A DNA stretch of 64,000 nucleotides from UBA11400 sp964473555 (GTDB lineage Bacteria > Bacteroidota > Rhodothermia > Balneolales > HLUCCA01). The stretch spans positions 248,001 through 312,000 of the forward strand of contig CAYYPL010000003.1 of assembly GCA_964473555.1 (NCBI GenBank). Direction: 5' to 3'. Below the pieces are notes generated by a model. The model worked only from the letters and a program-made list of their open reading frames with translations, did no database searches and was not told the DNA's origin. The position numbers and the translations under genes were made by a program. The stretch's first letter is position 1. Each line of letters begins with the position of its first letter. Shown piece by piece: positions 46,604 through 54,425 of the stretch.

Positions 46604-47833
46604 ATGCCAAAAGTTAAATTAACCGATCCATTTATCAGAAATGAGAGCGTAAGAGCGCGGAAAGATTTTTATGATACCGTGATGCCAGGTTTAATTTTAC
46701 GGATCAATATATCAGGAACCAAAACATTTGCGTATCGATACGACGAGCCGAATGGGAAAAAGGTACGAATGACCATTGGCCGTTATCCTGGTACATCGTT
46801 ATCAGAAGCACGTCGGCAGGTCAACGAGTATAAAAACGAGATCTTAAAAGGCAACTATCCGCGAACACGTATTGAGCAAAAAAAAAGGGAGATCCGCGAA
46901 ATGATCACCTTTGATATACTTGCAACCCGTTTTCTTGCCTCAAAGAATAAAGAATTACGCGTCCGCACCTTTTCGGAATACCAACGGATCATTAACATTG
47001 AACTCAAACCCGTTTTGGGTAAAAAAAACATTAAGCAAATCAAAAAGTCTGATATTGCCTCAATCGTTGATAAAATTGCAGAAGTTCGTGACACCCCAAC
47101 CCTAGCCAATAGGGTATTGAGCCTATTATCCGGAATGTTCACGTATGCAATGGAACGCGGACTTATTGAACACCACCCAGTCATAGGGATCAAGAAAAAT
47201 AAAAAAGGGGAGAACGTCCGCGAGCGCGTCTATAATGATGAAGAAATACGATCAATATGGGAGGCGGTTGATATACAAATCGATCCAGTACGGACGTGCA
47301 TTAAGTTTATGTTCGCAACCGGTCAAAGAAAAACCGAAACCGCTTCTGTACGTTGGGATCAAATCAACCTGGACAACCGCACCTGGACAATACCCAAAGA
47401 GATCACAAAGAATAAAAAAGATCATATCGTTCCGTTGTCTTCACTAGCTATTGACCTACTTAATGAAATTTATCCATTGACCGGATCAAGTGAATATGTT
47501 TTTCGATCTACGCGTAAAGATGCACCCCTAAAATGGCTAGATAAAGCCAAAGATCGAATCAAAACCGTTTCAGGCGTTAATGATTTTATGTATCACAATA
47601 TCAGACGCACCTTAGCAACTAAATTGGGATCAAATAACGTCGGGCGCACCGTTGTTGGTAAATTGTTAAACCACAAAGGTATGGCACAGGATAATCTGGT
47701 AACGGCAATTTATGAGAGGTATGACTACCTGGATGAAATGAGAATAGCCGTTGAGAATTGGGGTGCCGAATTGATGCGTATTGTATCCGGCAATGAAAAA
47801 GAGGCCAAAATCACACGAATTGGAGCGATATGA
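46604..47833 (+). CDS. int: Tyrosine site-specific integrase (P4/tRNA-type)
   Basis: 409 residues. The N-terminal DUF4102-like arm-binding domain (about 1-90) precedes a core-binding domain (about 100-190) and catalytic domain. Catalytic residues are visible: Arg in FATGQRKTETASVRW near residue 245, the HNIRRT His/Arg near 325, the LNHKG His near 350 and the nucleophile Tyr in YERYDYL near 367. Enzymes of this type integrate islands and satellite phages into tRNA 3' ends. It sits 150 bp inside attL, the usual place. Confidence 0.95.
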   Translation: MPKVKLTDPFIRNESVRARKDFYDTVMPGLILRINISGTKTFAYRYDEPNGKKVRMTIGRYPGTSLSEARRQVNEYKNEILKGNYPRTRIEQKKREIREMITFDILATRFLASKNKELRVRTFSEYQRIINIELKPVLGKKNIKQIKKSDIASIVDKIAEVRDTPTLANRVLSLLSGMFTYAMERGLIEHHPVIGIKKNKKGENVRERVYNDEEIRSIWEAVDIQIDPVRTCIKFMFATGQRKTETASVRWDQINLDNRTWTIPKEITKNKKDHIVPLSSLAIDLLNEIYPLTGSSEYVFRSTRKDAPLKWLDKAKDRIKTVSGVNDFMYHNIRRTLATKLGSNNVGRTVVGKLLNHKGMAQDNLVTAIYERYDYLDEMRIAVENWGAELMRIVSGNEKEAKITRIGAI

Positions 47834-48001
47834 TACAGTTATCCACACTGCGACTTAATCCTATCAAATTGCATTTTTATACATTGATACGTGTTGAAAG
47901 CTTGTTGAAAAAAAATGTAAAATCTAATTTGGAAACCGTTTATATTCTTGAAGTTCTTTGAATACACTATAAACAAAACAAAACCTTTTTGATAAAAAAA
48001 A

Positions 48002-48100
48002 GCCCTTCAGGAGTCGGAAGCTTCTGAAGGGCAAAGAGTCAAAAAGGGCAACCTCATACACGTAAAGAGGGGATTGCACCGTACACCTTGATTTTTGACT
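48002..48100 (-). ncRNA. Possible structured RNA ending in a terminator
   Basis: Reading the minus strand, a 9-bp stem (AGTCAAAAA at 48037-48045 with TTTTTGACT at 48092-48100) precedes a strong hairpin (GCCCTTCAG at 48002-48010 and CTGAAGGGC at 48024-48032, stem extending inward) followed by seven Ts. No minus-strand gene lies upstream, so a small RNA is one explanation; an orphan or converted terminator is another. The gap 47834-48252 shows nothing else. Confidence 0.3.
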
Positions 48101-48252
48101 TACACAGTAGTATCACAGTAAACTGTAATTTCTACTTGTAAAAATCTACAAATCTAATCGATGAAATAAAAATTTTTTTTATTTCTCAAATAGGGTGCTT
48201 TTTTCTTGATGCTGGTATGAGGTTGTATTAACACTAACACAACCCATACAAT

Positions 48253-48456
48253 ATGAAAAATCCTCAAAGCCTTATCATACGTCCAGGCCAGCTATCAAAA
48301 CTGATCGGAGTTTCAAAAGTCACCATTTGGAGAATGGAGAAATCCGGAGATCTGCCACCACGCGTACAGATCGGTCAACGACTAGTTGGATGGAGAACCA
48401 GCGATATTGACGAATGGATTGAGCAACTGAAGACCCCGAACCCAAACAGGGGGTAA
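48253..48456 (+). CDS. alpA: AlpA family excisionase/transcriptional regulator
   Basis: 67 residues, one winged HTH of the MerR-like/AlpA type: RPGQLSKLIGVSKVTIWRME near residues 8-27, with the WRTSDIDEWIEQL C-terminal helix. AlpA proteins activate integrase or island genes, or act as excisionase. Second gene of the element, where a regulator is expected. Confidence 0.9.
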   Translation: MKNPQSLIIRPGQLSKLIGVSKVTIWRMEKSGDLPPRVQIGQRLVGWRTSDIDEWIEQLKTPNPNRG

Positions 48457-48460
48457 CAGT

Positions 48461-48754
48461 ATGACACCCAAAAAAGAAGGCTATGCCGGAGATCCGACAC
48501 AGCCCACATTCACACCTGATAATATAAGCAATCACAGTGATTTAATCACTTCAGAATTGCACCGGAAAGCGCGTTTAAACGGTCAAAGTATGGCAACCCT
48601 ATACAAGACCAACGTTGGAAGCCTTGACGCGTTTTACAGGTTATTTGGTATCGTTGAAACGTTGTATCCGATACCATTAAGACAGGCGTTCCTGGATGGC
48701 TTTTTTGATACGGTTGCACACTATCAAGAAAGGGGTGCAGATGGAACCGATTGA
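48461..48754 (+). CDS. Unknown small protein of the element
   Basis: 97 residues, mostly helical by composition, no signal or membrane segment. No family recognised. Starts four bases after alpA, with a G-rich stretch ahead of the ATG, and ends 14 bp inside the ATPase gene, so part of one operon. Confidence 0.6.
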   Translation: MTPKKEGYAGDPTQPTFTPDNISNHSDLITSELHRKARLNGQSMATLYKTNVGSLDAFYRLFGIVETLYPIPLRQAFLDGFFDTVAHYQERGADGTD

Positions 48755-49703
48755 CACCTTGACACCCGAAACAATTATCAGTGAGGTTGAAGGCTTCACT
48801 GATAGTGTTACCTGGTTTAAACCAACTAACCCACTAATTGAGCCCGTTGAGGAATTGGATTTTATTATTGATGGATTTTGTGCACGTGGTATGATCACAA
48901 CGATTGGAGCGAGTCCAGGCGCAGGAAAGTCGATATTGACCCAGTTTCTTTTTTCTAAACATCACAATGGATTGATGACAGTGAAAAAAGGCGCTAGGGC
49001 TATTTATTTAGTTGGTGCAGATTCCAGCGAAACCGAAATAAGGCGCAGGGCTAGAAGTATCAGGGTTAACGATGGCTTATATACAGTTGAGCCACCCGAA
49101 GAAATGTACTGCACTATGGATAATGAGTTGTTTGTGCAGACGCTGAAGGATGCAATCATACAGGGTAAATACGATGCTATCATATTTGATACGGTTGCAG
49201 ATTACCACAATAAAAGCACGTATGAGGCTGAACTTGTAAACAAAACAATGTCAGTCTTTAGAAGGCTTGCAAAAGACACAAACAGCGCGGTTATTCTAAT
49301 AACACACACAAAAAAAGGGAGTAAAATTAAAGCGGAATATAACGTTGAAGACATTGCAGACAGCCGGATATTTACTTCGAAATCTGATTTTGTTTTCGGT
49401 ATTAAAAGTGAATACCAGGATGATTCAACCAACCTGATTGAACTTCAAAACCTTAAAAGCAGGTCACCCCGACCACTTCCAAAAATAAGGGCGCTAATTA
49501 GATATGATACTTCAGAAGGGTTAAATATCACAGTAACGGATCGACAATTTAGAACTGAACTGGATTCCAATGATAAAGAGAACAAAAAATATGCTCGAAT
49601 ATCACAGGCTAAACAGTTGAGTGCTGAAGGTAAAACACAACGTGAGATTGCTAAAATAATGGGTTGTTCACTAACAGCTATAAATGGCTACCTGAACACC
49701 TAA
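48741..49703 (+). CDS. RecA/DnaB-fold ATPase, RepA-like helicase candidate
   Basis: 320 residues from the ATG at 48741, preceded by AAAGGGG; a longer frame from 48696 is less likely. Walker A GASPGAGKSILTQFL near residue 54, Walker B YDAIIFDTVADYH near 145, and a sensor-like VILITHTKKGS near 180. It ends with an HTH-like tail (GKTQREIAKIMGCSLTAING). Domain content matches the RepA-type helicases and AAA_25 proteins of plasmids and satellites. Role: replication helicase or initiator of the element, inferred from the neighbouring primase-like gene and iterons. Confidence 0.82.
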   Translation: MEPIDTLTPETIISEVEGFTDSVTWFKPTNPLIEPVEELDFIIDGFCARGMITTIGASPGAGKSILTQFLFSKHHNGLMTVKKGARAIYLVGADSSETEIRRRARSIRVNDGLYTVEPPEEMYCTMDNELFVQTLKDAIIQGKYDAIIFDTVADYHNKSTYEAELVNKTMSVFRRLAKDTNSAVILITHTKKGSKIKAEYNVEDIADSRIFTSKSDFVFGIKSEYQDDSTNLIELQNLKSRSPRPLPKIRALIRYDTSEGLNITVTDRQFRTELDSNDKENKKYARISQAKQLSAEGKTQREIAKIMGCSLTAINGYLNT

Positions 49704-49818
49704 AATACACGATTAAAAGTGTTCGCGTTCAAATAGACATAGTAAACTGAACACTGAACACTTTTGTTCACCTTATTTGTTCACCAACTGAACACCCAAT
49801 ATGAACACTATTGAACAC
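49693..49818. repeat. Iteron-like TGAACAC cluster, possible element origin
   Basis: Six direct copies of TGAACAC at 49693, 49748, 49755, 49789, 49802 and 49812, plus related GTTCAC words, span the ATPase-primase junction. Clustered short repeats beside replication genes suggest an initiator-binding region. Confidence 0.5.
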
Positions 49819-51021
49819 CGTTTTTCACTTGACAAGAGTTCCAAAAAATACGGTTGCCCAGATTGTGAGAAACGTACCTTCACCAGGTATGTCGATACGA
49901 TCACAGGCGAAGTATTAAACACGAATGTTGGCCGATGTGACCGTGAAGAAAGTTGTGCTTATCATTACACCCCACGTGAATACTTTGCCGACAATCTGTA
50001 TCAACCGGCAACGATGCCGGGCAACCCCAAACCATACCGGACGCAACCTAAACCAAAGGCCGGCAGATTGCCCTTCAGCTTAGTACAGGCGACCCTTGAC
50101 CGATATGACAGCAACCAGCTTATCCGATGGCTTGCAACCATACCAGGATGGAACGTACAGCGAGCCGAACAAACAGCGCGTTTATATCGTGTTGGTACGG
50201 GCAGGGAAAAAACACCCGTTGAGGGATGGCCAATTTTTTGGCAGATTGATCAGCTTGATCAAGTCCGATCAGGAAAGTTGATCCGGTACAACCCCGACAC
50301 AGGTAAACGTGTAAAAGGTGAAGGAATAAATATCAACTGGATTCATTCAATGCTTCAGCGAGCGAACCAACTTCCAACCGATATAAGCCAATGGAGTCTT
50401 GATCAATGTTTGTTTGGCTTGCACCTGGTCAACACTGACAAGACAAAGCCCATCGCGATTGTCGAGGGTGAAAAAACCGCGTTGATATGCAGTCAATACC
50501 TACCTGGTATGATATGGCTATCCACAGGCCAAAAGAACGGATTGAACCGCGACAAATTACGTCCCATTGCCGGGCGTAAAATTGTGCTATTTCCTGATAA
50601 AGGTAAGGCGTTTGATGCCTGGAATCATAAAGGCAGTGAATTTAAAAACGAGTTTAATATACACGTATCAACCCTATTGGAACGCGAAGTACCAAACCAG
50701 CACGAAGGGTACGACCTAGCCGACTACCTGATCAGATATGATATTAATACGTTCACAGCTTCAGCACCCGACCCGTACCCGTATGGAGTCAATCCGTACA
50801 CCGGTGAAATCTTTGACGAAAGAGGCTATCCGGCAGACTGGGATGACATAGCCCCACCAGGTGAAGGCACAGATGAATACAATGATATGATCCGGTTGAT
50901 CCAACGTGAATTTGACGCAGTGATTGATGAAACGTATGATCCGGATGAAGTACCACAGGAACTTGTCTTCACTGACACCTGGAGAGCGCACAGAAGAAGA
51001 CAGGCAACCCCGACACAGTGA
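49801..51021 (+). CDS. Primase/TOPRIM-like protein (DUF6371-type)
   Basis: 406 residues. The N-terminal zinc ribbon is visible as CPDCEKRTF and CDREESCAYHY (residues about 19-60); a TOPRIM-like strand IAIVEGEKTALICSQ lies near 218 and KIVLFPDKGKAFDAW near 260. This order matches DUF6371/primase-like proteins of Bacteroidota mobile elements. It probably makes primers for element replication together with the ATPase. Starts inside the iteron cluster. Confidence 0.8.
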   Translation: MNTIEHRFSLDKSSKKYGCPDCEKRTFTRYVDTITGEVLNTNVGRCDREESCAYHYTPREYFADNLYQPATMPGNPKPYRTQPKPKAGRLPFSLVQATLDRYDSNQLIRWLATIPGWNVQRAEQTARLYRVGTGREKTPVEGWPIFWQIDQLDQVRSGKLIRYNPDTGKRVKGEGININWIHSMLQRANQLPTDISQWSLDQCLFGLHLVNTDKTKPIAIVEGEKTALICSQYLPGMIWLSTGQKNGLNRDKLRPIAGRKIVLFPDKGKAFDAWNHKGSEFKNEFNIHVSTLLEREVPNQHEGYDLADYLIRYDINTFTASAPDPYPYGVNPYTGEIFDERGYPADWDDIAPPGEGTDEYNDMIRLIQREFDAVIDETYDPDEVPQELVFTDTWRAHRRRQATPTQ

Positions 51022-51144
51022 AGGCGAACCCTAGTATCATTTTTTATTTTTAACGCGGTACAGGGCAAATATGGAAGCCTTTTTTGTACCCCCCCATCAA
51101 AATGAGTATTTTACAACAAAACTAACAAGTTAGGAGGGTATCTA

Positions 51145-51420
51145 ATGGCACTAAAACGACGAACACGCAAACCGTTGACACTTGGAGAACTAAGGGCAAC
51201 CATAAGCACGGCAGTAATCGAATTGGAGCGTATTTATATGAATGATGCCAATGACACAGACCAACGAATCAGGGCAATCAATTCACTTTCAACCATTGCC
51301 AATAGCTACGCGAAGTTGACAGAGGTATCCGAACTGGAAGAACGTATTACGGCAATGGAGCAAACCCCAAAACTAATAATGCCAACATTTTTGCCACCCG
51401 ACAACTATGCAGAAGCTTAG
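51145..51420 (+). CDS. Small helical protein, possible small-terminase-like
   Basis: 91 residues. Helical with the segment NSLSTIANSYAKLTEVSELEERI (residues about 54-76, listed here only in part), which I associate loosely with small proteins near phage terminases. The family is not secured. It is the only gene in the window with a strong Shine-Dalgarno (AGGAGGG at 51133), pointing to a different translational background. If it is a TerS, the element would resemble a packaging-dependent satellite. Confidence 0.5.
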   Translation: MALKRRTRKPLTLGELRATISTAVIELERIYMNDANDTDQRIRAINSLSTIANSYAKLTEVSELEERITAMEQTPKLIMPTFLPPDNYAEA

Positions 51421-51568
51421 TAAACGAATAGAAAGTATTGAATTGAACCGGATTCAACCGTTGATGTTGTATGTTGCTATCCTGGACACACGTAACACGA
51501 TCACTGTCAGTAGTGATAAAACAGAACTCTGGTTCACCCGTAAGGAATATGACACCTGGAAGCGCTAA
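51407..51568 (+). CDS. Very small unknown protein (53 residues)
   Basis: Open frame of 53 residues starting 14 bp before the preceding stop (MQKLSKRIESIELNRIQPLM). No family seen. The overlap and position make it a plausible co-translated gene. Confidence 0.4.
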   Translation: MQKLSKRIESIELNRIQPLMLYVAILDTRNTITVSSDKTELWFTRKEYDTWKR

Positions 51569-51633
51569 AATATTATCAGTGATAAACAAGTGTTACAAGT
51601 CCAGGTAATGAATAAGCCACAAAACAACGCACT

Positions 51634-51879
51634 ATGAAAGCACTACACAAACGACTTGATCAACTACACCTTGATACGTTACCATTCCCGAATAATGTAT
51701 TCTTCAGGGCGTATAAGTCCGGAATGATCACACACGATGAATACACCTGGATAAGTAATTCAAATATACCCTTCGCACCGGTTATGTGGATGGAATACGA
51801 AACGATACCGGAAGCGGATAAATACAAACGTATCCTGGACAAAACCGGATATTTGCCACCGGTTGAATGGATGGATTGA
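51634..51879 (+). CDS. Unknown small protein of the element
   Basis: 81 residues, soluble, with an aromatic-rich middle. No recognised family; part of the same + strand run. Confidence 0.5.
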   Translation: MKALHKRLDQLHLDTLPFPNNVFFRAYKSGMITHDEYTWISNSNIPFAPVMWMEYETIPEADKYKRILDKTGYLPPVEWMD

Positions 51880-52081
51880 CCAACGCTCATTATTGGCGCT
51901 TGAATTGGAAACGCTGTATAGAAGAAAGGCGAAAGAGAATCAAAAATTATCTGAAGGTAAAGGTCGTCAGAAATCTGACAACCTTATTGTTAAGCAAGTT
52001 GACACACGAAAAGAACTTTCAACCATTGCCAATGTATCACACGATACCATTGCCCAACCTAGTCAATTACTTTCGTTGTGA
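51863..52081 (+). pseudogene. Fragment of a phage/ParB-like DNA-binding protein
   Basis: 72 residues. The stretch RRKAKENQKLSEGKG...DTRKELSTIANVSHDTIA follows the KAKENQ...VSHDTIAK pattern of phage ParB-like or replication-associated proteins, then loses similarity after HDTIA and ends eight codons later. Both ends therefore look truncated. It overlaps the previous frame by 17 bp. Confidence 0.5.
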
Positions 52082-52176
52082 AATTTGTGTATTCAGGGGT
52101 GCCAATTATCAGAGATACACCAGCCCGGCAACCCGACCTTGATATACTATTTTTAAGCCCTATCATTGTATTTCAA

Positions 52177-52196
52177 TACCCCACCAGTACCCCAAA
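52177..52196 (+). other. Possible integrase arm-type site, right
   Basis: TACCCCACCAGTACCCCAAA, one mismatch to 46574-46593, in the same orientation, 81 bp inside attR. Confidence 0.45.
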
Positions 52197-52276
52197 GTAA
52201 TAAAACACCTTTTTTGATAATAAAAAAACAAGTCACAAAACACACGCAAAACGTTGATGTTCAATGACTTGTTTAT

Positions 52277-52325
52277 TCGTACACCCGTAGGGATTCGAAC
52301 CCCAAACCTTCTGATCCGTAGTCAG
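52277..52325. repeat. attR, right 49-bp direct repeat
   Basis: Identical to 46406-46454 and forms the 3' part of the intact tRNA gene. Confidence 0.92.
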
Positions 52326-52353
52326 ATGCTCTATCCAATTGAGCTACGGGTGC
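52280..52353 (-). tRNA. tRNA-Arg (anticodon ACG)
   Basis: 74-base cloverleaf read on the minus strand. Acceptor GCACCCG pairs with CGGGTGT (last pair G-U), D arm GCTC/GAGC, anticodon arm TCTGA-CTACGGA-TCAGA giving ACG, T arm with TTCGAAT loop, discriminator A. CCA is not encoded. Serves as the integration target. Confidence 0.95.
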
Positions 52354-52547
52354 ATTTTTAGAAGATTTCAAATATACGGACATAAATGGTGCTGGTCAAT
52401 GATGAAAATTAGCGAGCAACGAGCTGAATGATCCGGACAAGGCCCAAAGGCAGCATTTTGATTGTGGACAACTCTTTCTTTCAGGAAAAAAACTCAGCGC
52501 ACAACAGAAAATCCATAGCATCAAATAAAGGTCTGTCGGAATGTGAG

Positions 52548-52576
52548 TTTAATAGTTAGTTAATAAACAGTTTACA
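52548..52576 (-). promoter_or_regulatory. Possible weak PHO box before the phytase gene
   Basis: Read in reverse: TGTAAAC, TATTAAC and TATTAAA at 11-bp spacing. The first equals a unit of the stronger box at 57241-57280, but the other two fit poorly. Only suggestive. Confidence 0.3.
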
Positions 52577-52621
52577 TCTTATCTTATGCTTAGACTTACC
52601 AAACTAAACACTTATACGAAA

Positions 52622-53650
52622 ATGAAGATCCCATCACTTTTTTCTGCCATCGCCATTGCAAGTACCCTGTTATTCGGATGTGCTGATCCAACAGAACGTG
52701 TTCAACCCGTTTTCGTCTCAGAAACCGTTCCCTACGATACCGACGATCCGGCTATCTGGATCCATCCTACCGATCCATCCCAAAGTATCGTGATTGGAAC
52801 CGATAAGGGCGGGGATAGCGATCAGGGCGGATTATACGTATTCAGACTGGATGGTACCATCGACCATGATCGTTCATTCGTCCCACTGAATCGACCAAAT
52901 AACGTGGATATCGCTTACGGACTGGTTCTGGGCGCCGACACCCTGGATATCGCTGTTGTTACTGTTCGCAGAGAGAATACGATCCGAATTTTCAGCCTGC
53001 CCGATATGACTCCCATCGATAATGGAGGGATTCCCGTATTCGAGGGTGAAACGGATCGCGACCCGATGGGTGTCACCTTGTTCACCGATCTGAATACCGG
53101 CATGATCTACGCCACAGTCGGAAGAAAGACCGGACCTTCCGGTTCCTACCTATGGCAATACCAGTTGACCGACTCCGGCAATGGATACGTAACGGCGATC
53201 CTGGTACGAAAGCTTGGGGAATTTAGTGGTCTCAAAGAAATCGAAGCACTGGTAGCCGATAATGAACTCGGATTTCTGTATGCATCCGATGAGGGTCACG
53301 GCGTAAGAAAGTACTACGCCCATCCGGATAGTTCTTCAGGTGAATTGGCCTCATTTGCATTCGATCAAGTTACGGATGATCACGAAGGCCTTTCCATCTT
53401 CAAAAAAGATGACGGAACCGGATATTTGATCCTTTCTGATCAACAAGGACAACGTTTCAACCTGTACACCAGAGAAGGAAATAATATCTTTCTCAAATCT
53501 GTGCCAACCATGGCGGTTGAAAGTGACGGTAATGACATCACCTCCGTGGGACTAAACACAACCTTTGCAAACGGGCTCTTTGTGGCAATGTCCGACGATC
53601 GAACCTTCCATTTTTATCGGGCTGAGGATATCGTCGGTCTTAAAGAATAG
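52622..53650 (+). CDS. Beta-propeller phytase lipoprotein
   Basis: 342 residues from the ATG at 52622, which gives a clean lipoprotein signal (IASTLLFGC, Cys about 18); an ATG at 52586 adds 12 residues ahead of it. Phytase-domain motifs: YDTDDPAIWIHPTDPSQS near residue 36, NVDIAYG near 95 and LYASDEGHGVRKY near 220, then DDHEGLSIF. These enzymes release phosphate from phytate and other inositol phosphates at the cell surface using calcium. Next to pyrophosphatase, TonB receptor and phosphoesterases: phosphate scavenging. Confidence 0.93.
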   Translation: MKIPSLFSAIAIASTLLFGCADPTERVQPVFVSETVPYDTDDPAIWIHPTDPSQSIVIGTDKGGDSDQGGLYVFRLDGTIDHDRSFVPLNRPNNVDIAYGLVLGADTLDIAVVTVRRENTIRIFSLPDMTPIDNGGIPVFEGETDRDPMGVTLFTDLNTGMIYATVGRKTGPSGSYLWQYQLTDSGNGYVTAILVRKLGEFSGLKEIEALVADNELGFLYASDEGHGVRKYYAHPDSSSGELASFAFDQVTDDHEGLSIFKKDDGTGYLILSDQQGQRFNLYTREGNNIFLKSVPTMAVESDGNDITSVGLNTTFANGLFVAMSDDRTFHFYRAEDIVGLKE

Positions 53651-53684
53651 GTAAAATCAAGTCATTTTTACAGACAGGCAGCGC

Positions 53685-53710
53685 AAAAAGGGGACCTCAG
53701 TCCCCTTTTT
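53685..53710. terminator. Bidirectional terminator after phytase and pyrophosphatase
   Basis: Perfect 11-bp stem AAAAAGGGGAC/GTCCCCTTTTT with a CTCA loop; A-run and T-run on the two sides fit termination of both convergent genes. Confidence 0.85.
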
Positions 53711-53749
53711 AGTTTAAATGTCCAAACTTTTTCTGAAAATCTACACTTA

Positions 53750-54385
53750 TCATGGTACATGACGTTCAATGATCCGGCGAGTCTCTGTCGAGTCAGCCCA
53801 GCCTTCAGACAGGGTAATCCCAGTACCTTTATAGCTCAGAAACCAATCCTCCAGAAGTTTCGGTACCAGGGGATACTCCGCCAGGATACACTCCCACGTA
53901 ATACAAGACAGAATACGCAAGGATGAATCTTTGGGAACAACCAGAAGTTTTGCGTCTTCCTCCCCACGATCCACAAGCTTTAGTGTTGCAATTGGATACC
54001 CCTCTAGCACCGACCCCGTTTCCACCCTCGTTGATAGAAACATCAGATCAAGCGGATCCCCATCCCCACCTTTTGCTGGATCAGACAAGGTACCCGGAAC
54101 AAATCCATAATTCGCCGGATAAGGCAAATAGAATACCTTTCGGTCCATTTCAAACACATACGTCTGCTTGTTGATCTCGATTTTATCGTTACTCCCAGCC
54201 GGTATTTCTATGACAACATGTATCGTAGTCTCCGTTGAATCTGCAAATGGGGAAAGTGCAGTTACATCCACATAGGTGCCTTCATTCTGATTGGTCAACA
54301 ACAACGAGCTTGACCCGTCCCGCGACTCGCATCCAAGTGATAACAAAATCATCAAACCAATAAAAAACCCGGTTACGGAGATCAT
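53750..54385 (-). CDS. ppa: Lipoprotein inorganic pyrophosphatase (class I)
   Basis: About 211 residues from the ATG at 54385, giving a lipoprotein signal (FIGLMILLSLGC). The class I pyrophosphatase core is present: IHVVIEIPAGSNDKIE near 53, YPANYGFVPGT near 88 and the metal-binding GGDGDPLDLMFLS near 107. Normal pyrophosphatases are cytoplasmic, so a lipoprotein form suggests splitting of pyrophosphate outside the cytoplasm. It begins 41 bp after the TonB receptor stop, so the two may be one operon. Confidence 0.9.
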   Translation of the reverse strand: MISVTGFFIGLMILLSLGCESRDGSSSLLLTNQNEGTYVDVTALSPFADSTETTIHVVIEIPAGSNDKIEINKQTYVFEMDRKVFYLPYPANYGFVPGTLSDPAKGGDGDPLDLMFLSTRVETGSVLEGYPIATLKLVDRGEEDAKLLVVPKDSSLRILSCITWECILAEYPLVPKLLEDWFLSYKGTGITLSEGWADSTETRRIIERHVP

Positions 54386-54425
54386 CCGCACCGGGTTGGA
54401 GATTTTTAATGAAATGTAATCCGTG

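Larger units (their letters stand above)
46406..52325. mobile_element. Integrated element in tRNA-Arg (about 5.9 kb)
   Basis: The stretch is bounded by a perfect 49-bp direct repeat (46406-46454 and 52277-52325) that is the 3' part of tRNA-Arg(ACG). An intact tRNA remains at the right end and a truncated 3' copy at the left. Inside are a tyrosine integrase beside the left end, an AlpA regulator, an ATPase, a primase-like protein and small unknown genes, all on the + strand. No capsid, tail or conjugation genes and no heptamer arrays were seen. The content resembles phage-inducible chromosomal islands or other satellites. Confidence 0.92.

Noticed and set aside
51867..52142. Alternative 91-residue frame
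   Set aside because: The overlapping frame at 51863 matches a phage protein family; this one has no motif.
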